Source: Candidatus Ribeiella danica (GTDB lineage: Bacteria > Chloroflexota > Chloroflexia > Chloroflexales > Roseiflexaceae). Taken from it: a stretch of DNA of 64,000 bases. Each line of letters begins with the position of its first letter. The stretch's first letter is position 1. The position numbers and the translations under genes were made by a program. Where the stretch lies: assembly GCA_016717335.1 (NCBI GenBank), contig JADKFS010000001.1:1302001-1366000 (forward strand), in the 5' to 3' direction. The notes under the pieces are model-generated. The model had not been told where the DNA came from. It worked only from the letters and a program-made list of their open reading frames with translations, and searched no databases. Shown in pieces: positions 10,135-17,523 of this stretch.

Positions 10135-10282
10135 CCCTCACCCCCTGCCCCCCTCTCCCGTACGCGGGAGAGGGGTATGTTGAGGCATTGTGGCGGGTTC
10201 GGCAGAGCCGAACCCGCCACAGTGCTGATCTGAACCCCCGCCCCTACCAGGGGTGGGGGCAGGGGATGATATGCTTCGCTGC
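10135..10282. repeat. Dispersed repeat family B, copy 1
   Basis: C-rich block (CCCTCACCCCCTGCCCCC) with its inverted G-rich partner, enclosing a 31-base near-perfect dyad centred at about 10204 (GTGGCGGGTTCGGC / GCCGAACCCGCCAC) and a second C/G hairpin at 10230-10265. It lies between convergent genes, so it could act as a bidirectional terminator. The same layout occurs at 11452, with related blocks at 23060, 37383, 44093 and 52915. Confidence 0.75.
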
Positions 10283-10292
10283 AGCATATGCT

Positions 10293-11366
10293 TTAGTCGC
10301 CGACGCACCTGACGATCTGCGAGCGCCGGAAGGCGATCACCACGCGCTGGTGGTCGTAGAGCGGCCGGGCCTCCTCGAAGACCACGCAGTCGTACCCCTG
10401 GCGATCGAGCCACCACTCCATCACCAGGTCGGTCCCGAGGTCGAGGCCGAGCCCGCGCGCCTCGTCCTGGATCTGGCGGCGCTGCTTGCGCCAGTCGGGC
10501 CAGCGGCAGATCAGCGGGTGGAATGCCTGCACGTGGTAGCGCTCGCGCGACAGCCCGATCACGCGCGAGACCCAGGATGCCGGGCCGGACTCGCCGAGCG
10601 GCAGCCCGCGGCCGGCCGGCGTCCGCTGCTGACTCGCGTGCAGCAGCTCGAACAGGTCGTGGATCGCGCCCTCGCGCGCCCACGCGGCGGCATCCGCGGC
10701 CGGCATCTCCTCAATCCGCTCGTCGTAATCCGACACGCGCCGGACGCGCGGCGGCGCCATGATCTGGATCTGCGGGAGCGGGCGATCGCACGGCCCGCCG
10801 GTCACGGGGTCGCGCCAGCGCGCCTCGGCCACCTCCATGGGCGGGTCGTGGTGCGCGCGGTAGCGAAAGCCGCGCCGCTCGTGCCCCTGCTGGGCCTCGG
10901 CCTGGGCGCGCAGCCGGACCGCGAGGCGCAGCCCCTGGCCGCGCCCGGCGGCCGGGAACCAGTCGCGCGTCGTGTCGAACTGGAAGATCCGCCCTGAGCC
11001 GCCTGCCGGCTGCGACAGCTCGTCGTTGCGCCGCCAGCCCGCCCCACTGAGGCCGCTCCACCCGCCGACGATCGCCCGCAGCGGCGCGTAGACGGCCACG
11101 GCGTCGTCGGGGCCAGGCGGCTCTTCGTGCAGCCACAGGCCGGGCGGAACGGCGCCCGAGGTCGGCAGCCGGATCGTGCCGCCGAGCACGTGCTGGTCGA
11201 CGCGGGCGTTGGGCAGCCGGACAGTTGGCTCGGCCGGCGGCCCACTCGCGGGCGCGCCGACTGCCCCGCCGCACGCGATACAGAACTGCGGCGCGTTGGG
11301 CGGCAGAGCCGCGCCGCAGTGGCGGCAGAAGCGCGGACGATGGACGGGGGTCTTCGATGCAGGCAT
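10293..11366 (-). CDS. Zinc-ribbon protein of unknown function
   Basis: I do not recognise the main domain. The N-terminus has a four-cysteine zinc ribbon (CRHCG...CIACG) followed by a Pro-rich linker. The rest has no membrane segment and contains two W/Y-rich stretches, one near the C-terminus (VMEWWLDRQGYDCVVFEE). ATG at 11366 is chosen because AGGGAG lies upstream and the longer frame runs back into a dispersed repeat. Length 357 residues. Neighbours give no clear context: convergent with the phosphoesterase and divergent from an oxidoreductase. Confidence 0.6.
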   Translation of the reverse strand: MPASKTPVHRPRFCRHCGAALPPNAPQFCIACGGAVGAPASGPPAEPTVRLPNARVDQHVLGGTIRLPTSGAVPPGLWLHEEPPGPDDAVAVYAPLRAIVGGWSGLSGAGWRRNDELSQPAGGSGRIFQFDTTRDWFPAAGRGQGLRLAVRLRAQAEAQQGHERRGFRYRAHHDPPMEVAEARWRDPVTGGPCDRPLPQIQIMAPPRVRRVSDYDERIEEMPAADAAAWAREGAIHDLFELLHASQQRTPAGRGLPLGESGPASWVSRVIGLSRERYHVQAFHPLICRWPDWRKQRRQIQDEARGLGLDLGTDLVMEWWLDRQGYDCVVFEEARPLYDHQRVVIAFRRSQIVRCVGD

Positions 11367-11439
11367 AGCGCGCAGCTCCCTGTGCCCTTGCGAGGTTCTG
11401 AGGGCGCTCGCCCTCCGGCTCCCCCGCTGACGATCCATT

Positions 11440-11586
11440 ACAATCGGCGTTCTCGCGCCCCTCCCCTGGAAGAGGAGGGGTGTAGGAGCGCGGTGTGGCG
11501 GTTTCGGCGGAGCCGAAACCGCCACACCGCCTTCTCGCCCCCGCTCCCCAGCGGGGAGCGGGGGCAGGGGGTGAGCAGAACCACCA
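11440..11586. repeat. Dispersed repeat family B, copy 2
   Basis: Same architecture as copy 1: C-rich stretch (CGCCCCTCCCCTGG), a perfect dyad GTGGCGGTTTCGGC / GCCGAAACCGCCAC centred near 11509, and a second hairpin CCGCTCCCC / GGGGAGCGGG followed by CAGGGGGTGAG. It lies between two divergently transcribed genes. Confidence 0.75.
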
Positions 11587-11689
11587 GGTAAACCCTCTCA
11601 ATTATATAACGACGGCGACCGGTCGCGTGCTGCGGCATGCTATGATAGCCCGTCGCCGGCGACCACGGCCGCGCGCTGAGGAGGATGCT

Positions 11690-12808
11690 ATGACACATGA
11701 GATTGGGATCGGTCTGATCGGCTACGGCGGGATCGGCCGGCTGCACGCGCTGTGCTACCGCATGCTGCCGCTGGTGTACCCCGACCTGCCGGCGCGCGCG
11801 CGGCTGGTGGCGGTGGCGACTGCCGGCGCTGCGTCGGCGGAGCGGGCGCGGCGCGAGCTTGGCGACGTGGAGGTCACGACTGATGCAGCCGAGCTGATCG
11901 GCCACCCCGCCGTCGGGCTGGTCGACTGCTGCGCGCCGACCGGGGAGCACGCGCGGCTGGCGGGCGCCGCGCTGGCCGCGGGCAAGGCGCTGCTCTGCGA
12001 GAAGCCGCTGACGGCTGGCCCGGGCGAGTCGGCGCGGATCGTCGCGCTGGCGCGCGAGCGCGGGCTGCCTGGCGCGGTCAACTTCCACTTTCGCTGGGCG
12101 CCGGCGGTCCAGGAGGCCCGCCGCCTGATCGAGGCCGGGCTGCTCGGCGAGGTCCTGAGCTTCCACCTGCGCTACTACCGCGCCAGCAACCTGCGGCGCG
12201 ACCGCGTGGCCGACTGGCGCTTCACCGGCCAGGGCAGCGGCGTGCTGGTCGACCTCGGCGCGCACCTGATCGATCTGACGCTGCACCTGCTCGGCCCGAT
12301 CGCGGCGGTCGCGGCGCGCACGCGCACACTGGTGGCCGAGCGCCCCGGCGCGGGCGGGCAGCCGGTCGCGATCGCGAGCGACGACGTCGCCTGGCTGCAG
12401 GTCGAGCTGGCCGGCGGTGGGCGCGGCACGATCGAGGCGTCGAAGCTGGTGCCCGGCGCCGGCGACGACCTGCGGATCGAGGCGTACGGCACGGGCGGCG
12501 CGCTGTGCTTCGACACGCGCGACCCGAACAGCCTGCTGGTCGCCGAGGGGCCGGCCGCGCCGCTGGGCGGGCGGCGGATCGTCACCGCGAGCCGGACCAC
12601 GCCGCCGGCCGCGCTGCCGGGCGCCGAGATGCCGACCAGCACGATCCAGTGGCACCTGGCCTCGATCGCAGCGTTCCTGCAGGCGCTGGGCGGCGGCGCG
12701 GCGACCTACGCCAGCCTCGACGACGGGATGCGAGTCGACCAGGTCATCGGCGCGGCGCTCGAGTCGTCCGCGCGCGGCAGCGTCAACGTCGCCATCGCCG
12801 CACCATAG
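11690..12808 (+). CDS. Gfo/Idh/MocA family oxidoreductase
   Basis: NAD(P)-dependent dehydrogenase of 372 residues that probably acts on a sugar or cyclitol. The Rossmann motif is GLIGYGGIGRLHA near the N-terminus; the catalytic CEKPLT motif is present, and the C-terminal alpha/beta domain begins around NFHFRWAPAV. ATG 11690 is preceded by GAGGAGG; a longer frame back to 11495 runs through repeat B and is not used. It shares the family with the gene at 18754 but the two are clearly different paralogues. Confidence 0.88.
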   Translation: MTHEIGIGLIGYGGIGRLHALCYRMLPLVYPDLPARARLVAVATAGAASAERARRELGDVEVTTDAAELIGHPAVGLVDCCAPTGEHARLAGAALAAGKALLCEKPLTAGPGESARIVALARERGLPGAVNFHFRWAPAVQEARRLIEAGLLGEVLSFHLRYYRASNLRRDRVADWRFTGQGSGVLVDLGAHLIDLTLHLLGPIAAVAARTRTLVAERPGAGGQPVAIASDDVAWLQVELAGGGRGTIEASKLVPGAGDDLRIEAYGTGGALCFDTRDPNSLLVAEGPAAPLGGRRIVTASRTTPPAALPGAEMPTSTIQWHLASIAAFLQALGGGAATYASLDDGMRVDQVIGAALESSARGSVNVAIAAP

Positions 12809-12970
12809 GCGCGATCGACGATCGACCGCAGATAGCGCGGGCTTCTTGGTGCCGCCTTATGGGCACAGCCCCACGCCACCGCGATCTGTGGCACAGCATT
12901 TGCTCCCTTGCAGATCAAACAAACATATCAAACCACGCTTGAGCGACATGGCCAAGCAAAGGGAGTGAGT

Positions 12971-13519
12971 ATGGACACCACAACAGGTATGATTATCGTC
13001 GTTGCCCTCATCCTCGTCGGCGTCGTGGCGGTGATGCTGATGCAGCGACGGCGGACCGACGACCTGCGCAAGCAGTTCGGCCCGGAGTACGACCGGGCGC
13101 TGGACGAGCACGGTGACCAGCGCCGCGCCGAGGCGGAGCTTGCAGCGCGGCAGCAGCGCGTACAGAAGCTGGACATCCGGCCGCTCGCGCCGGCCGACCG
13201 CGGGCGCTTCGTCGAGGAGTGGCGCGCGACCCAGGCGCGCTTCGTAGACGCGCCGGCCGCGGCGATCGCGGAGGCCGATCGGCTGGTCTCCGAAGTGATG
13301 CAGACGCGCGGCTACCCGGTCGGCGACTTCGAGCAGCGCGTCGCCGATATCTCGGTCGACCACCCCACCGTCGTATCTAACTACCGCGCCGCCCGCACGA
13401 TCGCGCAGGCGAACGAGCGCGGCGAGTCCAGCACCGAGGACCTCAGGCAGGCGATGGTGTACTACCGGTCACTCTTTGAAGATCTGCTCGATATCCGGGA
13501 GAAGGAGGTTGCGCAATGA
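12971..13519 (+). CDS. Membrane-anchored hypothetical protein
   Basis: Protein of 182 residues with one N-terminal membrane helix (about 7-25) and a soluble helical domain. The phrase DDLRKQFGPEYDRALDEHGDQRRAEAEL is known from conserved actinobacterial and chloroflexal proteins of unknown function. The second half contains W..TQARFVD.P..A...AD.LVSEVMQ, shared with the next gene. ATG 12971 has GGGAG upstream. It overlaps the next gene by 4 bases (ATGA), so the two are translationally coupled and probably work together. Confidence 0.75.
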   Translation: MDTTTGMIIVVALILVGVVAVMLMQRRRTDDLRKQFGPEYDRALDEHGDQRRAEAELAARQQRVQKLDIRPLAPADRGRFVEEWRATQARFVDAPAAAIAEADRLVSEVMQTRGYPVGDFEQRVADISVDHPTVVSNYRAARTIAQANERGESSTEDLRQAMVYYRSLFEDLLDIREKEVAQ

Positions 13520-13983
13520 CAGAGACTGAACGACAGCGAGACGCGGCGGCCGCAAACCAGCAGCCGGAGGGCCGCAAGCTGAGCACCGCGGATATGGCCG
13601 CGGCAGCGCAGCAGGGCAGCACGATCGCCGAGATCCAGCGCGACTCCGTGCCGGCCACCGAGCCGCAGCCGGTCCCGAAGCTGGACAGCGTGGCGCAGCA
13701 GTCGGCCGTGCAGCCCACGTCGCTGCTGGCCGTCAACGACACCCACACGTTCCAATCGCGCTGGGACTCGATCCAGACCGGCTTCGTCGACGAGCCGCGC
13801 CAGGCGGTCGAGCAGGCCGACACGCTGGTCGCCGAGGTGATGCAGCGGCTGGCCGAGACCTTCGCGCAGGAGCGGGCCAAGCTGGAGGGGCAGTGGAGCC
13901 GCGGAGACAACGTCTCGACCGAGGATCTGCGGCTCGCGCTGCAGCGCTACCGCTCGTTCTTTACGCGGCTGCTCGCTATGTAG
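13516..13983 (+). CDS. Hypothetical protein related to its upstream neighbour
   Basis: Soluble 155-residue protein. The first 65 residues are Gln/Ala-rich and probably disordered. The rest repeats the domain of the upstream gene: SRWDSIQTGFVDEPRQAVEQ...ADTLVAEVMQ, then EDLRLALQRYRSFFTRLL matching EDLRQAMVYYRSLFEDLL. The ATG at 13516 overlaps the upstream stop. The pair looks like a duplication in which one copy kept the membrane anchor. I cannot assign a function. Confidence 0.7.
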   Translation: MTETERQRDAAAANQQPEGRKLSTADMAAAAQQGSTIAEIQRDSVPATEPQPVPKLDSVAQQSAVQPTSLLAVNDTHTFQSRWDSIQTGFVDEPRQAVEQADTLVAEVMQRLAETFAQERAKLEGQWSRGDNVSTEDLRLALQRYRSFFTRLLAM

Positions 13984-13996
13984 CCTTCCACGACGT

Positions 13997-14310
13997 TTGC
14001 GGGGGCTGCGCGCCCCCGTGCCCTGCGGGTGTCTCGCGCCCACACGCTGCTCCGGGGGGCTGCGCGCCCCCCGTGCCCCCGCGGGTGGGGGTGGTCCGCC
14101 ACCCCCACCGCCCCCGGCCGGGGCTCCGCCCCTGGACCCCAAAAAAGATGCCGCCTCACGTGCAATGCTTGACGTGCATGCCTGGCTGAATCCAGGCGGG
14201 CCGAAGACAACACGTCCGAATCGGAATGGTGCCAGGCATGTGCCACGATGCATGAACCTGAAATAGCTTTCTTTGCCACAGGGGGAACCGGGGGCGCAGC
14301 GCCCCGCAAA
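13997..14310. repeat. Dispersed repeat family A, copy 1
   Basis: About 310 bases without a supported gene. Order: C-rich stems (GGGGCTGCGCGCCCCC and similar), the phrase CGGGGCTCCGCCCCTGGACCCCAAAA, a less GC-rich core (about 14155-14255) with ATGCTTGACGTGCATGCC, GGCTGAATCCA and GGAATGGTGCCAGGCATG, then AGGGGGAACCGGGGGCGCAGCGCCCC. The same order is seen at 33494, partly at 37496, and inverted at 62655. It fills the whole gap before the glycosyltransferase operon. Confidence 0.8.
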
Positions 14311-14319
14311 AAGGCGCGC

Positions 14320-14348
14320 TTGCGCATCCTCACAACCCCTGATACACT
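14320..14348 (+). promoter_or_regulatory. Promoter of glycosyltransferase operon
   Basis: TTGCGC (14320-14325), 17-base spacer, TACACT (14343-14348). It lies immediately downstream of repeat A and gives a transcript starting at or just before the ATG at 14359, so the message would be nearly leaderless. Confidence 0.5.
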
Positions 14349-14358
14349 ACGCGGCGCT

Positions 14359-15378
14359 ATGACCACAATCGGCGTCGTCATCGTCTCATTCAACACCCGC
14401 GAGCTGCTGCGCGCCTGCCTCGGCTCGCTGTGCGCCTGCGCCCTGCCGCTGCGCGTCGTCGTGGTGGACAACGCCTCGCGCGACGGCAGCGCCGCGATGG
14501 TGCGCGCCGACTTCCCGCACGTCGAGCTGATCGATCTCGCGCAGAACGCCGGCTTCGCGGGCGGGACGAATGTTGGCTTGCGCCTCCTCCTGGCAAGACC
14601 AACGACCAACGACCAACGACCAACAATCGTGCATCAAACGATCTCTTCGTCCTTGGTCCTTGGTCCTTCGTCATTGGTCGCGGAGCATCTGCCCGACTAC
14701 GCCCTGCTGCTCAACCCCGACACGGTCGTGCACCCCGGCGCGATCGAGGCGCTGGCCGCGTTCCTGGACGCGCACCCGCGCGTCGGCGCGGTGGGGCCGC
14801 GGCTGCTGAACCCGGACGGGTCGGTGCAGCCGGCGGCGTTCCGCTTCCCAACCCTCACGATGACTCTGCTCGACCTGTTCCCGCCCGGCGAGGTGCTGCC
14901 GGGGCGGCTGTACGGCTCGTGGTGGCAGGGGCGCTACCCGCAGGAGCCGCGCGCCGGCGAGCCCTTCGCGATCGACCACCCGCTCGGGGCATGCATCCTG
15001 ACGCGGCGCGAGGTGCTCGATCAGGTCGGGCTGCTCGACGAGCAGTTTTTCATGTACTCCGAGGAGGTCGACTGGTGCTACCGCGTGCGGGCGGCCGGCT
15101 GGTCGATCTGGCAGGAGCCGCGCGCGCGCGTGACGCACGTCGGCGGCGCGTCGACCAGCCAGTTTCGCTCGCGGATGCTGATCGCGCTGCACGAGAGCCG
15201 CCGGCGCTTCTTCCGCAAGCACTACACCCGGCGCTTCCTGCGCTGCCACACCTGGATCGTGTGGGCCGGCATGCTGCGCGCCGCCCTGCTGGCCTGGCGC
15301 GAGCACGCCCGCGGCGCGCTGAGCCGCGACGAGCTGCGGGCACGGCTGTGGGCCTACGGCAAGGTAGCGCAGCTGTGA
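14359..15378 (+). CDS. Family 2 glycosyltransferase with in-frame repeat insertion
   Basis: GT-A fold glycosyltransferase of the rhamnosyl/WcaA-like group, 339 residues. Motifs: VVVDNASRDGS (nucleotide binding), GFAGGTNVGLR, LLLNPDT (metal-binding DxD equivalent, near 117-122) and SEEVDWCYR. Between GLRLLLA and HLPDYALLLNPD there is an extra stretch of about 28 residues (80-108) encoded by GACCAAC/GTCCTTG heptamers; ordinary family members go straight from the helix to the strand. The ATG at 14359 opens the operon; the stop overlaps the next start (GTGA). It probably builds a surface or lipid-linked glycan. Confidence 0.88.
   Translation: MTTIGVVIVSFNTRELLRACLGSLCACALPLRVVVVDNASRDGSAAMVRADFPHVELIDLAQNAGFAGGTNVGLRLLLARPTTNDQRPTIVHQTISSSLVLGPSSLVAEHLPDYALLLNPDTVVHPGAIEALAAFLDAHPRVGAVGPRLLNPDGSVQPAAFRFPTLTMTLLDLFPPGEVLPGRLYGSWWQGRYPQEPRAGEPFAIDHPLGACILTRREVLDQVGLLDEQFFMYSEEVDWCYRVRAAGWSIWQEPRARVTHVGGASTSQFRSRMLIALHESRRRFFRKHYTRRFLRCHTWIVWAGMLRAALLAWREHARGALSRDELRARLWAYGKVAQL
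14597..14679. repeat. GACCAAC/GTCCTTG repeat inserted in a coding region
   Basis: Four GACCAAC units (14597-14624) and, after a 24-base spacer, GTCCTTG/GTCCTTC/GTCATTG units (14649-14679) that are largely complementary. The whole element is read through in frame in the glycosyltransferase gene. Confidence 0.9.
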
Positions 15379-16289
15379 GCGACGCAGGACCGCCCTCTGG
15401 CGACCGCCGCCCGGCGATCGAGGTCGCCACCAATCGCGCATCGCCCGGCGATCGCCGCGCATCGCTATCAGTCGCGATCATCGCGCGAGACGAGCAGCGC
15501 CACATCGGCGCCGCGCTCGACAGCGTGGCCGGGCTGGCCGACGAGACGCTGGTGCTGCTCGACAGCCGGACCGTCGACGACACCGCCGCGATCTGCCGGC
15601 GCCACGGCGCGCGCGTGCTGGTCGAGCCGTGGCGCGGCTTCCCCGCCCAGCGCAACCGCGCGCTCGACCTGTGCGCGGGCGACTGGGTGCTGTTCCTCGA
15701 CGCCGACGAGCGGGTCACGCCCGAGCTGCGCGACGAAATCCGCGAGGTTACAGGTCACAGGTCACAGGTTACAGCCGGCCTCGATAGCATGGCTCCTGTC
15801 CGCTATCCCCTGTCCCCTGTCCCCTACGCCGGCTACTGGCTCCCACGCTACAACCTGTTCTTCGGGCGGGCGCTGCGCGGCGGCGGCTGGTACCCCGACT
15901 ACCAGCTGCGGCTGCTCAGGCGCGGGCGCGCGCGCTACGACGAGGCGCGGCTGGTGCACGAGCTGGCCGTGCTCGACGGCGAGGCCGGCTATCTCGGCGG
16001 CCACCTGCTGCACCTGAACATCGAGCGGCTGGACGAGCTGTGGCGCAAGCAGGGCGCCTACGCCATCCAGGAGGCCCAGACGCTCTACCGGGCCGGCAGG
16101 AGCGCGCGCTGGCGCAACTTCGCCGGGGCGCCGCTGCGCGAGCTGTGGCGCCGCTACATCGCGCTCGGCGGCTACCGCGACGGGGCGATCGGGCTGCTGA
16201 TGTGCGCGACGCTGGCCTACTTCGAGCTGGTGAAGTATGTCCATTTGAAGGGACTGGAGCGCATAGCGTTCAGACGTTCGAACGTTTGA
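15375..16289 (+). CDS. WaaE/KdtX-like family 2 glycosyltransferase
   Basis: Glycosyltransferase of 304 residues with the WaaE-like order: SVAIIARDEQRHIGAALDSV, ADETLVLLDSRTVDDT, WRGFPAQRNRAL and GDWVLFLDADERVTPEL (DxD). A repeat-coded stretch (about residues 125-152, VTGHRSQVTAG...YPLSPVPY) interrupts the segment between EIRE and YAGYWLPRYN. GTG 15375 overlaps the upstream stop. The last residues (RRSNV) and the TGA stop come from a GAACGTT-type repeat at 16266. A hydrophobic C-terminal segment (GAIGLLMCATLAYFELVKY) may sit on the membrane. Confidence 0.85.
   Translation: MSDAGPPSGDRRPAIEVATNRASPGDRRASLSVAIIARDEQRHIGAALDSVAGLADETLVLLDSRTVDDTAAICRRHGARVLVEPWRGFPAQRNRALDLCAGDWVLFLDADERVTPELRDEIREVTGHRSQVTAGLDSMAPVRYPLSPVPYAGYWLPRYNLFFGRALRGGGWYPDYQLRLLRRGRARYDEARLVHELAVLDGEAGYLGGHLLHLNIERLDELWRKQGAYAIQEAQTLYRAGRSARWRNFAGAPLRELWRRYIALGGYRDGAIGLLMCATLAYFELVKYVHLKGLERIAFRRSNV
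15748..15826. repeat. ACAGGTC/TCCCCTG repeat inserted in a coding region
   Basis: Left arm of ACAGGTC/ACAGGTT units (15750-15776), spacer, right arm of CCCCTGT units (15797-15825), read through in frame in the WaaE-like gene. The family is the same as in the atpG-atpD gap. Confidence 0.88.
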
Positions 16290-16303
16290 ACGTTTAAACG
16301 TCG
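16266..16303. repeat. GAACGTT repeat supplying a stop codon
   Basis: CAGACGTTCGAACGTTTGAA words form an imperfect palindrome at the 3' end of the WaaE-like gene. The TGA at 16287-16289 lies inside the repeat, and the next ATG follows 15 bases later. Confidence 0.8.
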
Positions 16304-16304
16304 T

Positions 16305-17360
16305 ATGACGAACCTCGCCATCATCATCGTGTCGTGGAACACGTGCGAGCTGCTGCGACGCTGCCTGACGAGCGTGCACGCCTCGCTGGCGGACTCGGGC
16401 ATCGCCTACACGATCGTCGTGGTCGACAACCGCTCGTCGGACGGCACGCCGACAATGCTGCGGGCCGAGCACCCCGAGGTGCTGCTGATCGAGTCCGGGC
16501 GCAACTTGGGCTTCGCGGGCGGCAACAACCTGGCGCTGCGCCAAGTTTTGAGATCTGAGTTCAAAGTTTTGAGTTATAGTGACGACCAAAACTCAACACT
16601 CAAAACTCAAAACTCAGAACTCGACTACGTCTTCCTGCTCAACCCCGACACCGAGGTGGTCGGCGACGCCATCCCGCGGTTGGTGCGCTACCTGGCGGCG
16701 CACCCCGACGTCGCGGTGGTCGGGCCGCGGCTGCGCTACACGGACGGGAGCGCGCAGCCCTCGCGGCGGCGCTTCCCGACGCCGGGCACCTACTTCTGGG
16801 AGAGCACGCCGCTTGAGCAGCGCTGGCCCGGCAACCCCTGGGCGCGGCGCTACCGCTACGACGACAAGCCCGACGACGCCGAGCAGGAGGTCGACTGGCT
16901 GGTGGGCGCGGCGCTGCTGGTGCGGCGCGAGGCGATCGAGCGCGCCGGGCTGCTCGACGCCGGCTTTCTGATGTACTCCGAGGAGCTGGAGTGGCAGCGC
17001 CGCATCAGGGGCTTGGGATTTGAGGCTAGGGACTTGGGCAGATCCACACAATCCCAAGCCCCAAGCCCCAAGCCCCAAGCCCCAACAATCATGTATCTGC
17101 CAGACGCCGTGATCGTCCATCACGAGGGCAAGAGCAGCGAGCAGGCGCTGGCGCGGCGCTACCTGAACTTCCAGCGCAGCCGCATCCGCGAGGCCGGCAT
17201 GGTCTACGGCGAGCGCTTCGCGGCGGGGCTGCGGCTGTTCCTGCGCGCGGCCTACACGGCGGAGCTGGCGGTCGAGGCGGCCAAGTGGCTGGTCGGCCAC
17301 AGGCGGCCGCTGCGCGCCCGGCGCGTCGTCGTCTACTGGCAGGTCGTGCGCGGGCTATAG
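16305..17360 (+). CDS. Family 2 glycosyltransferase with two in-frame repeat insertions
   Basis: Paralogue of the gene at 14359, 351 residues. Motifs: VVVDNRSSDGT, GFAGGNNLALRQ, FLLNPDTEVV and SEELEWQRR. Two segments are made of repeats: residues about 81-105 (EFKVLSYSDDQNSTLKTQNS, AACTCAA family), at exactly the loop that is interrupted in the first glycosyltransferase, and residues about 235-261 (SQAPSPKPQAP, GGGGCTT family) ahead of the last strand. Catalytic motifs are intact, so the enzyme may still work. ATG 16305 has no clear ribosome site because the repeat at 16266 abuts it. Confidence 0.85.
   Translation: MTNLAIIIVSWNTCELLRRCLTSVHASLADSGIAYTIVVVDNRSSDGTPTMLRAEHPEVLLIESGRNLGFAGGNNLALRQVLRSEFKVLSYSDDQNSTLKTQNSELDYVFLLNPDTEVVGDAIPRLVRYLAAHPDVAVVGPRLRYTDGSAQPSRRRFPTPGTYFWESTPLEQRWPGNPWARRYRYDDKPDDAEQEVDWLVGAALLVRREAIERAGLLDAGFLMYSEELEWQRRIRGLGFEARDLGRSTQSQAPSPKPQAPTIMYLPDAVIVHHEGKSSEQALARRYLNFQRSRIREAGMVYGERFAAGLRLFLRAAYTAELAVEAAKWLVGHRRPLRARRVVVYWQVVRGL
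16546..16622. repeat. TTTTGAG/AACTCAA repeat inserted in a coding region
   Basis: TTTTGAG-like words (16544-16577) and AACTCAA/AACTCAG words (16589-16620) in opposite orientation, in frame in the third glycosyltransferase. Same family as the atpA-atpG hairpin. Confidence 0.9.
17008..17084. repeat. GGGGCTT/CCCCAAG repeat inserted in a coding region
   Basis: Degenerate left arm with GGCTTGGG words (17009-17039) and clean right arm of four CCCCAAG units (17053-17084), in frame near the C-terminus of the third glycosyltransferase. The family recurs in murT (23491) and in the large array at 24651. Confidence 0.9.
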
Positions 17361-17372
17361 CGAAGTGCCATC

Positions 17373-17401
17373 TTGACACTAACGAGAATCCATGCTATAG
17401 T
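17373..17401 (+). promoter_or_regulatory. Near-consensus promoter of the nicotinamidase-like gene
   Basis: TTGACA (17373-17378), 17-base spacer, TATAGT (17396-17401), one of the best matches to the housekeeping consensus in the window. The -35 box lies in TTGACACTAA, one of several TGACACTA-like half-sites in the region, so a repressor could compete with RNA polymerase. Confidence 0.8.
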
Positions 17402-17444
17402 TAGTGACACAAGGACACTATGTATCGATCTAAGATAGTGTCAC
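17400..17444. promoter_or_regulatory. Operator-like dyads downstream of the promoter
   Basis: GACACTAT (17414-17421) and ATAGTGTC (17435-17442) form a perfect 8-base inverted repeat. TTAGTGAC at 17401 and the TGACACTAA over the -35 box are further half-sites. From memory, TGACACTA/TAGTGTCA half-sites are used by NrtR repressors of NAD metabolism; with a nicotinamidase-like gene downstream this is an attractive but untested match. Confidence 0.55.
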
Positions 17445-17523
17445 GATCACACTTTATACCGAACTATTGAGGAAGAGCGAGCCCTTCCCACGCGCATCTT
17501 CAGCAAGCAACGAGGAGACTGCA

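Noticed and set aside
11495..11690. N-terminal extension of the oxidoreductase at 11690
   Set aside because: The extension is a translation of repeat family B; a good ribosome site and the Rossmann motif begin at 11690.
17414..17442. NrdR box
   Set aside because: ACACTAT half-words are present, but spacing is too long for a 16-bp NrdR box and the gene has no link to ribonucleotide reductase.
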